Positions 32,123-39,276 of a stretch of 64,000 bases of DNA are shown here, piece after piece. Numbering within the stretch: position 1 is the stretch's first letter; each line of letters begins with the position of its first letter. Under the pieces are notes generated by a model. The model was given only the letters and a program-made list of their open reading frames with translations. It was not told the origin of the DNA and searched no databases. The position numbers and the translations under genes were made by a program. This DNA comes from Muribaculaceae bacterium (GTDB lineage: Bacteria; Bacteroidota; Bacteroidia; Bacteroidales; Muribaculaceae): positions 1 through 64,000 of the forward strand of contig JAFRRT010000017.1 in the NCBI GenBank assembly GCA_017427945.1, read 5' to 3'.

Positions 32123-34136
32123 TGACTTTCAGTTTTATGGCATGACGCATATCGTCGGCAAACCGCACACGGATGATAGTCTTGCCCTCGTCACCGAGGG
32201 TGACATTCGTTAGGGTGTTGCCCTTGATGTTTCCATTATCACTATAGCTGATTGAGAGCGGTTCGTCGCTGCTCTCGCCACCCGAAATCATTGAGATCAT
32301 CACACGATCGCTTGCGCGGTTATGGTGAATCACAAGACGATGCTCAATGCCCTTATCGCCATCCTGCGCAAAGGTGCGATAGCTGACTCTTAGCGGCAGA
32401 ACGGGGTCGGGACCAGGATTTGGGCCAGGCTCGGGACCGGGATTAGGACCAGGTTCGGGACCAGGATTAGGACCAGGTTCAGGACCAGGATTCGGGCCAG
32501 GCTCGGGGCCGGGATTGGGACCAGGATTTGGGCCAGGATTTGGGCCAGGATTTGGGCCAGGTTCGGGGACGGGGGGTGGGGCTGGGTTCCTTGGTGGGGG
32601 CGGAATTTGCACCACACCAATGGGTGCATTGGGCGGGGTGATGGTAGGATGTGCAGGCTCGGGAATCTCTGTAGTGGCCGAAGGGTTTTCTTTGTCGGTG
32701 GTGTTGCCGGTTGGCTTGCCGAAGTCAGGGTTGTAATCTTCGTCGTCAAGAGATGAGGGAATTGACAAGAACTCGTCAAGTCCGCCGAAGTTCAACTCGG
32801 TCACGTCATCACGCACAAATACCGAACGTATACACCGTTGGATAAATTCTTCTTTAGCCTTGAGTGCATCGCGCACGGTGTTTTTGTCTTGGGCGGGAGC
32901 GTTGCGAGCGTCCCACTCGGTGTGTGCAGGGTTCTCACTGCTGCGAAGGATCTCGTTGCCGTCTTCATCGGTGCAGACAAACACCGAGTAGAAGCCGTAG
33001 TCGGTGCCGTTGCGTTGATGGTTGATAAGCATGTAAGTGGAGCGCAGGTTCAGCACGTAGTCGTTGCCTTTCTTGCTCTTGATGAGATACAGGGCGCAGT
33101 TGCCCAAGTATGGGATTTTCTCCTCAAAGACGAGATGCTTGTCGTCGGTTCCTGCATTGAGAACCGCGTCAATGTAGGGGCGTGGATTGCTATGACCACG
33201 CTTAACATCGTCATAGTCGGGGAAAATGCTCTCGACGTATCGGACAAGGGTGTTGGAATCAATAGAATAATGACCGCCCGGTGCCGACACGTTGACGATG
33301 AGTTTGTTTCGAATAATGGCAAGCCAAAAATGCTTGACAACCGCTTCGTTGATTTCACGCATGGTTTCAACAAGCGCTTCTCTTGTCATACCCAAACCCA
33401 TGATGAACATGGACGTACCCACATTTTCGCGACGGAAACTTGCCGGAATTTGTTCGGGGTTGTCAATGGGTACCTCGTCAACTGGTTCGTGGAGTCCTGC
33501 ATAATTGCCGTAGTAGCCCACGGGTTCACGTTTCTCGCCATCAATTTTGTGGGTGCAAAGCGATGACACGCCCTGGAAGAAGTGTTGTCCATTGTCGGTG
33601 AGCGTGGAGATGAGGACGGTGCGGATTTTTGAGATATTGAAATAAGCCGCCTTGCCAAAACCGAAACTGCCGCCAGCCGAAGCTGAGCTCTTCGACGAGT
33701 TACCGGCACTCTGCACGAAGGAGTAGAATGGGCATTTGACATCGTCTTTTACGTATGGCATGCCTGACGTGTTTTCGTCGCTCACCTCAAGGTAGTCAAT
33801 ATGTTCGTTTGCAGCACGACTCAGGTAGCCTAGCATGGGCTCGAATTTCTTACGCGAGCTACTGTCGTTGTACATCTGTAGGCATCCCTTGATGTGCTTG
33901 CGAATTTCAAATAGACGGGGATAGTTGCCCGAAGTGGTGCTCCTGAAGTTGAAGGAGACAATCACAGGCACGTCGGGCTTGGCCTGCGCGTCGATGGAGT
34001 TTTGGATTGCTTCACGCACGAGCGAGTCAAAGGGACTTTTCTTGAAGTTCTCGCCCATAGCGTCGTTTGGTCCCTGGTCTTGACCGCCAAGCGACTGCGC
34101 GAAGTGCCAACAACAATTGATTTCAGCTTTACTCAT
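32109..34136 (-). CDS. GHKL ATPase with Gly-Pro repeat linker
   Basis: 675 residues. The ATP-binding fold shows LVREAIQNSIDA (39-50, N-box), VSDENTSGMP (the DxxxG turn) and GGSFGFGKAAYF (the lid). After ~480 residues, a Pro-rich stretch and an extended run of Gly-Pro-Asn/Glu-Pro units (about 530-590) act as a spacer. The last ~90 residues form a beta domain (RVSYRTFAQDGDKG, LTNVTLGDEGKT, RVRFADDMRH). GHKL ATPases appear in several modification/defence systems, possibly as clamps or switches. It is second in the operon, 4 bases after the Mrr gene. Confidence 0.75.
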   Translation of the reverse strand: MSKAEINCCWHFAQSLGGQDQGPNDAMGENFKKSPFDSLVREAIQNSIDAQAKPDVPVIVSFNFRSTTSGNYPRLFEIRKHIKGCLQMYNDSSSRKKFEPMLGYLSRAANEHIDYLEVSDENTSGMPYVKDDVKCPFYSFVQSAGNSSKSSASAGGSFGFGKAAYFNISKIRTVLISTLTDNGQHFFQGVSSLCTHKIDGEKREPVGYYGNYAGLHEPVDEVPIDNPEQIPASFRRENVGTSMFIMGLGMTREALVETMREINEAVVKHFWLAIIRNKLIVNVSAPGGHYSIDSNTLVRYVESIFPDYDDVKRGHSNPRPYIDAVLNAGTDDKHLVFEEKIPYLGNCALYLIKSKKGNDYVLNLRSTYMLINHQRNGTDYGFYSVFVCTDEDGNEILRSSENPAHTEWDARNAPAQDKNTVRDALKAKEEFIQRCIRSVFVRDDVTELNFGGLDEFLSIPSSLDDEDYNPDFGKPTGNTTDKENPSATTEIPEPAHPTITPPNAPIGVVQIPPPPRNPAPPPVPEPGPNPGPNPGPNPGPNPGPEPGPNPGPEPGPNPGPEPGPNPGPEPGPNPGPDPVLPLRVSYRTFAQDGDKGIEHRLVIHHNRASDRVMISMISGGESSDEPLSISYSDNGNIKGNTLTNVTLGDEGKTIIRVRFADDMRHAIKLKVNETK
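32400..32570. repeat. Tandem 12/24-bp coding repeats (Gly-Pro-Asn/Glu-Pro)
   Basis: About fourteen 12-bp units of the type GGACCAGGATTA and GGGCCAGGCTCG follow one another inside the GHKL gene. Every unit keeps frame. On the minus strand they read G-P-N-P or G-P-E-P. The near-identical units make this a slippage-prone tract that can vary linker length in steps of four residues. Confidence 0.85.
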
Positions 34137-34140
34137 AGTA

Positions 34141-35067
34141 TTATTCCTCGAAATAGTCTGAATCTATGCGTTTTATTTCATAGGCGGTCTTTACTGACAC
34201 GCCGATATTATACTCTATCATATAGCGACACAACTCGATACCATCGATCAAAACAATCTTTATGTTGTTTTGAGGACGGAAAGTGCGGGCCTCCTTGGAG
34301 AAGGAAGAAGTAGTGATAAACACGCCCTTAGACGCTCCTTGGCCGGATAATGCCCCAACAAAACTTTGGATCTCCTTTCGACCTATGCTGCCTGTGTCCC
34401 AACGCTTGGCCTGGACATAGATTTTGTCCAAGCCGAGTTTGTCCTCTTTGATGATGCCGTCAATGCCTTCGTCGTGTGAAGCCTGAGTGACAAAAGCACC
34501 ATCATCAAATTGACCGCCATAGCCCATCTTCACCAGTAATTCAATTACGAGGTGCTCAAAGAATTTCGGGCTTTGAGATTTGACTTGTTGGAGCAGCTCC
34601 TCGGCCAACTCTTGCGTTACGATCTGAAAATTCTCATCAATGATGTCGATGGGAGTTTTCAGATCATCTCCAGTTTCTCCATTATTATTGGCAGGAGTTT
34701 GACTCTGAGGTGTTGCAGGCTTATTTGACTTCTGTGTAAATGCGAGGAACGCAGGAGAATACTCTTTCAGGTAATTGACTGAAAGGTCGGTAATGCCTTT
34801 TGCAAGCAAATCCTTGCCATTAGAATTTATTTGATAAATACCACGCTTGATCCTATCAACAATCTCTGCTTGATAAAAATAGGCCATTGTCCATTGTACA
34901 CGGTCGTACAAGCGAGACTGACCGCTCTTAATCTTCTCGGCAAGATCATCCTCTGTTAGAGCGAAATGGTCGGCGCAAAAATTGCGCAGATCCTTCAAGC
35001 TATATTGCTTTCCATCCTCAATGTGTTTGAGAATTGGATAAAAGAATTTCTCAAAGGCAGGTATCAT
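34141..35067 (-). CDS. Mrr-family restriction endonuclease
   Basis: 308 residues. An N-terminal winged-helix domain (about 1-100: YSLKDLRNFCADHF, KIKSGQSRLYDRVQWTMAYF, IKRGIYQINSNGKDLL) is followed by an Asn/Pro-rich linker and the Mrr catalytic domain: HDEGIDGIIKED with Asp203 and IYVQAKRW with Gln219-x-Lys221. The VFITTSSFSKEA strand follows, as usual. Mrr enzymes cut methylated or otherwise marked DNA. It is the first gene of the ten-gene operon, with tandem promoters and a ~140-base structured leader upstream. Presence of both Mrr and McrB/LlaJI-like nucleases is unusual for one operon. Confidence 0.85.
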   Translation of the reverse strand: MIPAFEKFFYPILKHIEDGKQYSLKDLRNFCADHFALTEDDLAEKIKSGQSRLYDRVQWTMAYFYQAEIVDRIKRGIYQINSNGKDLLAKGITDLSVNYLKEYSPAFLAFTQKSNKPATPQSQTPANNNGETGDDLKTPIDIIDENFQIVTQELAEELLQQVKSQSPKFFEHLVIELLVKMGYGGQFDDGAFVTQASHDEGIDGIIKEDKLGLDKIYVQAKRWDTGSIGRKEIQSFVGALSGQGASKGVFITTSSFSKEARTFRPQNNIKIVLIDGIELCRYMIEYNIGVSVKTAYEIKRIDSDYFEE

Positions 35068-35109
35068 ACGCTATCTAATTATTTATTAACAAGGCTATTG
35101 CTTGCGATA

Positions 35110-35299
35110 TAAAAACCAAACTCCAATGTAGCCCAGCGAGCCGACCAAAGCTCAAAACTACAAAGGAGTTTGTTGTATTGTTCTATGTGAATTGGTCGTC
35201 GGCTGGTTGCAATCCGCAAAGATAAACATTTTTCTTGAAAATAGCATCATCATCAAAGATGATGAAATAATTTACCTTCACTATCGCGCTGCAAAGATA
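35110..35299 (-). promoter_or_regulatory. Tandem promoters and structured leader of the restriction operon
   Basis: Two perfect TATCTTTG boxes lie at 35292-35299 and 35217-35224 (minus strand). The leader after the second has two interleaved stems, named in transcript order: B1 AGCCGAC (35198-35204, complementary strand), A1 CAAACTCC (35165-35172), B2 GGTCGGCT (35139-35146) and A2 GGAGTTTG (35117-35124), the last followed by T5. B1-B2 and A1-A2 cannot both form as simple hairpins, so they would make a pseudoknot or switch; A1-A2 plus T5 looks terminator-like. An attenuator controlling the operon is possible. Confidence 0.55.
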
Positions 35300-35413
35300 G
35301 ACCAAACGAGTGCCATATTTAGGCACCACAAACATTAATAAAGTTAAATATCTAAGAATTCATTTGTCTATCCCTAGAAAATGCTGACAGATTTGAGAGC
35401 GGTTAACTAAGTT

Positions 35414-35516
35414 GGTTTACACTAATATTATCGTTCGCCTAAACAGGGTTGTCAGTTTGGCGGTTTTATCACTGAATCGGTTTACAGCTCACAAGTGCTC
35501 CCTGTTTCGGTTTACA
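35414..35516. repeat. Three GGTTTACA repeats beside the integrase gene
   Basis: GGTTTACA occurs at 35414-35421, 35479-35486 and 35509-35516; the last two share TCGGTTTACAG. They fall in the ~220-bp non-coding stretch between the integrase stop and the restriction operon. Short direct repeats next to an integrase can be arm-type binding sites, but this is only a suggestion. The rest of 35300-35523 shows nothing further to me. Confidence 0.4.
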
Positions 35517-35523
35517 GAGACTT

Positions 35524-36918
35524 TTATGATTCCAGCTGGTCCATCAAGGATTTCTTGACGCTCATGTCAATCTTGCGGTAGCGATTGAAGGCTTTGCTTC
35601 CCTCGACATGGCCAGTCATCGATGCGATGATGTTAGGATCCTGGACGAGGCCGTAGGCTATGCCGGTAAAGGTTCTTCTGGCCATGTGGCTTGTGGCGAC
35701 TTCGTACAACGGCTTCATCTCATACTGGCGGGTTTGTGGATTCAGCACTGCAACCTTTCGGTTTAAGCCTGCCTCTTGAAACGCTTTCTTGATGTACACG
35801 TTGTACTTCTGCTGGCTAATGAACGGGAACAAAGTGCCTCGTTGTGGATCATAGTACTTCTCAATGAGTTTCTGCGCCTTAGACAAGAGCGGCACCTCGA
35901 CAAGAACCGGGTTGTTGTCTTTGGTCTTGCGCGGAGTGTATTTGAGGCAGCCATCCACGATGTTGTCATAGGTGAACTTGTACAGATCACCCACACGGCA
36001 ACCAACGTAGCTCTGAAACACGAAGATGTCACGCTGCAGGGCAACCATTCCTTCAAGAGGAGCTGCCTCCAACTGGAGACGTTCCTCTTGGGATATATAG
36101 AAGGGGGTGCCATATTCAGCGTTGTCAATCGTGAACTTGTGGAAGGGGTTGCGGTCGGCATAACCCTCCTTCATGCACCAGAGCCAATAGGACTTAAGAA
36201 TCAGTAGAATGTTATTCAACGTATTCTTGCTGCGGGGCTCTGGGCAGCGGCTCTCAATCTTTCGTCCGAATTTCTGGCATTCTTCATTCACTTGATCAAA
36301 TGCCTTAAGATAGCGGCGATTGCTGCATTTCATCTTTTTGGTTTCCTTATCACGAACCCAATATTCATGCTCTTTGATAAGGAAAGTCCTGAAGCCTTCC
36401 AGGTCTTTGTGTGAGAAGGCCTCGAACTCAAAAACGGTTCCCTGCAACAGCTCATACCTGCGCAGCATGCGCCACATCGTCCAGAAGTGTTTCTCACGAT
36501 ACATGGACACGCGACGGCTTGCCACGAACTGCGGGAATGTGGAGGTCACTGTGTCACGATGTACATCTATTGAAGGGTCATCACCAAGTCCTTTCGCCGG
36601 TTGATAGAACTCGGCAATTACGTTCTTGAGCCAAGTCGGGCTCACGTTGTCCATATCCGCTTCCATCCATCGCTGATTGACCACCTTGCAAATCTCGTCA
36701 AGACGATCCTTTTGTTCTCGGTGATACTTGGCCTCTGGTGTCATTGAGCGTGCTTTCAACACCATCTTTTCACCATCCCAATAGGCGGGTTTGTCAACGA
36801 TGAAGATCCGGGTTCCTGCACGCTGGAAAATATACCTGCCATGACGGAATGTCAGGATAACCTCTTTCCTGTTCAAGTCATTGCATTTCTTTGATAATCT
36901 TAGATATATGGTCGCCAT
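35524..36918 (-). CDS. Tyrosine site-specific recombinase (integrase)
   Basis: 464 residues. An N-terminal arm/SAM-like region is followed by the catalytic domain with all key residues: Arg308 in GCRVGDL, Lys331/333 in PRKTKDN, His411-x-x-Arg414 in SHMARRTF, His437 in TGHVEG and Tyr447 in FNRYRKI. It is the type of solo integrase found at the edge of Bacteroidetes defence islands and integrative elements. It could have inserted the island to its left; no matching att pair is visible in the window. Its promoter box TATCTTTG is at 36947-36954. Confidence 0.9.
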   Translation of the reverse strand: MATIYLRLSKKCNDLNRKEVILTFRHGRYIFQRAGTRIFIVDKPAYWDGEKMVLKARSMTPEAKYHREQKDRLDEICKVVNQRWMEADMDNVSPTWLKNVIAEFYQPAKGLGDDPSIDVHRDTVTSTFPQFVASRRVSMYREKHFWTMWRMLRRYELLQGTVFEFEAFSHKDLEGFRTFLIKEHEYWVRDKETKKMKCSNRRYLKAFDQVNEECQKFGRKIESRCPEPRSKNTLNNILLILKSYWLWCMKEGYADRNPFHKFTIDNAEYGTPFYISQEERLQLEAAPLEGMVALQRDIFVFQSYVGCRVGDLYKFTYDNIVDGCLKYTPRKTKDNNPVLVEVPLLSKAQKLIEKYYDPQRGTLFPFISQQKYNVYIKKAFQEAGLNRKVAVLNPQTRQYEMKPLYEVATSHMARRTFTGIAYGLVQDPNIIASMTGHVEGSKAFNRYRKIDMSVKKSLMDQLES

Positions 36919-36946
36919 AACAATAACATTTTGTATAATCTGCCCA

Positions 36947-36976
36947 CAAAGATAATCATTTATATTGAAATTTCAA
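36947..36976 (-). promoter_or_regulatory. Integrase promoter with palindrome
   Basis: TATCTTTG (36947-36954, minus strand) is followed upstream, after 10 bp, by the perfect palindrome TTGAAATTTCAA (36965-36976). The same operator-to-box spacing is used by the WYL-linked promoters, but the sequence is different. It is a candidate binding site for a repressor of the integrase. Confidence 0.5.
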
Positions 36977-37243
36977 AATTTTTAACAGATATTTTATCTC
37001 TTGTAGATAAAATATAAACACTTGATAACAAGTCATATAATTGGGTTCAAATCTAAAAATAGACCACCAATAAAATTGCACACAAATTGCACACTTAAAT
37101 GGTATTTAAGATACTTTAAAGGTATTAGCCGTTAATTGTTAATTTGCTAAATACTTGAATTTCAATATAATTATAAATCACCATCGAAATCCATCAATCA
37201 TTAAATAACATATTTGTGTCCTCATCTTGGACACAATTTAACG
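36977..37243. other. Non-coding stretch upstream of the integrase, with short repeats
   Basis: There is no gene here. Visible structure: a 9-bp hairpin (36991-36999 with 37005-37013, arms ATTTTATCT/AGATAAAAT); a perfect tandem duplication of AAATTGCACAC (37073-37083 and 37084-37094); and a TGTGTCC/GGACACA hairpin (about 37214-37235). The tandem 11-mer is a plausible recombination core or arm site for the integrase. Left and right att sites could not be matched within the window. Confidence 0.4.
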
Positions 37244-37279
37244 GAGGTTGGCGAGTTTTTCGCTGACCTCTGTTTTTTT
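37244..37279 (+). terminator. Intrinsic terminator at the island border
   Basis: GAGGTTGGCGA (37244-37254) pairs with TCGCTGACCTC (37260-37270), allowing two wobble pairs, followed by seven T on the plus strand. No plus-strand gene now precedes it. It may be the orphaned terminator of a gene or transcript that lay here before the island inserted. Confidence 0.6.
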
Positions 37280-37435
37280 GCCTCATTGTCATCTAACAAT
37301 CATTTATTCTTGTTTTCTCCACAGCTTGCACTACGTTGGCAATCGGCCGAAGATAGGCGGCTCCTCAACAATGCTCAAATTAATTTGGCATTGTTTTCTG
37401 CTTGCACTATCTTTGCGGGGAGTTATGTCAACGAT

Positions 37436-38452
37436 ATGAGAGAGACAAAATCACAAATTCAAGTCATCAAGAGCATCTTCAGGATTATGGTCTGCCTGAT
37501 GGTGTGTCTGCTGTTTGCGCAATGTAAGACACATCAGATTCATCCGGCTTATCACCTTGATGTTCTCCCTGCTGCGCCTCAGTATGCCGACTCGTCACAG
37601 TGGTATATCAGCGACAGGCATGCGCCGGCCGACATCTTTTATATCATCTCGACCGAAACAGGCGATTATCCCTTGGCTGGCGGTGTCATCAGTCATTACA
37701 GCGACACCTACAACGACAGCACGCGCCTGCCGCTCCTGGGCGAGATGCAGGGCGTGGACCGGCTTGTAAGCGATACGTTGAATTACTATTCTCCCTACTA
37801 TCGGCAGTGCTCGTTGCAGACCTTCATGAGCGACAGCACTACCCTCGCCCGCTTGCCCGTCGCCATCGATGATGTCAGGCGCGCCTTCGGGTATTACCTG
37901 AAACACCTGAATGGTGGACGGCCTTTTGTGCTGGCAGGTTACAGCCAAGGCGCTATGATCATGCTCGAACTGATGAAGGAAATGGACAAGAAGACCTATG
38001 AAAAGATGATTGCCGCTTACGCCATTGGCATCGCCATTTCACAGGATGAGCTCGACGCCTGCCCTCGCATCGTTCCCGCTCGCGGTGACAGCGACACCGG
38101 AGTTACCATCTGCTACAACTCGGTAAAAGACGCAGATTGCGCCATTCGCGGCTTTGAGCACAGCGACGTGGTCATCAATCCCGTCAACTGGCGCACCGAC
38201 GCTATACCCGCCACACTGATATCGGTTCCGTCGCCCGCCATTCCCATCAGACAACAGAACGCTGACACCCTCACCGTGCACATCGACGAGACCTCTGGCC
38301 TGCTGTTTGTCGATGGCTTCACAGGTACCGACTATATCTTGCCCCTCATCGGCAAGGCAGGCTGTTACCATTCCCGCGAGATTTGGCTATACCGCGACCA
38401 GTTGCGCGACAACATCGCCCGCCGCACAGCCAGCTACCTTAAAAACAGATAA
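37436..38452 (+). CDS. DUF3089 family lipoprotein (alpha/beta hydrolase-like)
   Basis: The DUF3089 pattern is clear: an early DIFYIISTE strand, the nucleophile elbow AGYSQGAMIM and a late NPVNWRTD. The fold is alpha/beta hydrolase; the substrate is unknown. I start at ATG 37436 (338 aa): a perfect TATCTTTG box at 37408-37415 lies inside the longer upstream frame, and MRETK begins directly before a hydrophobic signal (IMVCLMVCLLFAQC) whose Cys is a likely lipid-anchor site. The product is therefore a periplasm- or surface-facing lipoprotein. It is the first ordinary chromosomal gene right of the island. Confidence 0.75.
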   Translation: MRETKSQIQVIKSIFRIMVCLMVCLLFAQCKTHQIHPAYHLDVLPAAPQYADSSQWYISDRHAPADIFYIISTETGDYPLAGGVISHYSDTYNDSTRLPLLGEMQGVDRLVSDTLNYYSPYYRQCSLQTFMSDSTTLARLPVAIDDVRRAFGYYLKHLNGGRPFVLAGYSQGAMIMLELMKEMDKKTYEKMIAAYAIGIAISQDELDACPRIVPARGDSDTGVTICYNSVKDADCAIRGFEHSDVVINPVNWRTDAIPATLISVPSPAIPIRQQNADTLTVHIDETSGLLFVDGFTGTDYILPLIGKAGCYHSREIWLYRDQLRDNIARRTASYLKNR

Positions 38453-38494
38453 TATCAAGTTGCGCAGGATAAGCGCTAAATAAATTGAAAAATA

Positions 38495-38521
38495 TCTCCT
38501 GTATTCACTAATCACAGGAGA
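38495..38521 (+). terminator. Hairpin after the DUF3089 gene
   Basis: TCTCCTGT (38495-38502) and ACAGGAGA (38514-38521) form an 8-bp stem, followed by ATTTCTT. The T-run is weak. A TACCTTTA box directly after it (about 38529-38536) probably serves the DUF5714 gene. Confidence 0.5.
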
Positions 38522-38559
38522 ATTTCTTACCTTTACAGCCCAAATGATACAAAGATGTT

Positions 38560-39258
38560 ATGACGGAAGAATGTTTAATTTGCAAGGCGCCCTTGGTGTA
38601 TCTGGAAACAGATGAACTCATGGAGTGCGCAATCTGCCACAAGCAGGAAAACAGTAAGACGCGTTGCATCACGGGGCATTACGTCTGCAATGACTGCCAT
38701 ACCCGAGGGATGGATGCCATCATCGGCCTCTGCCTTGCCGAAACATCCAAGAACCCCATCGAGATTATCGAAAGGATGATGATGCAGCCTTTCTGCCACA
38801 TGCACGGCCCAGAGCATCATGTGATGGTAGGAGCGGCTCTGCTGACAGCATACAAGAACGCTGGAGGAGATGTTGACTTGCCCTCGGCCTTGTCTGAGAT
38901 GATGAACCGCGGAAAGAGTGTTCCTGGCGGTGCTTGCGGTTTCTGGGGAGCCTGTGGCGCCGGCATCAGTTCGGGCATGTATGTATCCATCATCTCCAAG
39001 TCCACCCCGTTGGCACAGGAGCCTTTCACCATCTCGCATCAGATGACGGCCAAGTCGCTGGGCGAAATCGGGAAAATCGGCGGTCCCCGTTGCTGCAAAC
39101 GAGATTCCTATCTGTCCATCCTCTCAGCCATTGAATTCACCAAGGAGAAATTCGGCGTGGAAATGGAGAGGCCGGATGTCATTTGCCGCTTTTCCCGCAG
39201 GAACAACCAGTGCATAGGCAAACGCTGCCCGTTTTTCTTGGAAAACAGGAAGAAGTGA
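38560..39258 (+). CDS. DUF5714 family zinc-binding protein
   Basis: 232 residues rich in Cys pairs: CLIC and CAIC at the start, HYVCNDCHTRG, CHMHGPEHHVMVG, GGACGFWGACGAG, RCCKRDSY and a C-terminal CIGKRCPFF. This fits the DUF5714 family, often found beside SAM or corrinoid enzymes. The many Cys/His residues imply metal or Fe-S binding; no reaction is known. No signal peptide is present. It stands alone between the DUF3089 lipoprotein and a convergent TonB-type receptor. Confidence 0.8.
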   Translation: MTEECLICKAPLVYLETDELMECAICHKQENSKTRCITGHYVCNDCHTRGMDAIIGLCLAETSKNPIEIIERMMMQPFCHMHGPEHHVMVGAALLTAYKNAGGDVDLPSALSEMMNRGKSVPGGACGFWGACGAGISSGMYVSIISKSTPLAQEPFTISHQMTAKSLGEIGKIGGPRCCKRDSYLSILSAIEFTKEKFGVEMERPDVICRFSRRNNQCIGKRCPFFLENRKK

Positions 39259-39276
39259 GTAATTAGCGGCAGAGAA

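Noticed and set aside
32400-32570. CRISPR-like array
   Set aside because: The 12-bp units are contiguous, in frame and encode Gly-Pro-Asn/Glu-Pro. There are no spacers and no cas genes.
32838-33566. 242-codon plus-strand frame over the GHKL ATPase gene
   Set aside because: It lies opposite the ATPase reading frame, has no recognisable motif and no promoter. It is a shadow.
37040-37075. tRNA 3' end (GGGTTCAAATCT followed by a CCACCA-like word)
   Set aside because: The T-stem does not pair properly and no D or anticodon arm is present upstream, so it was not called as a tRNA or an att site.
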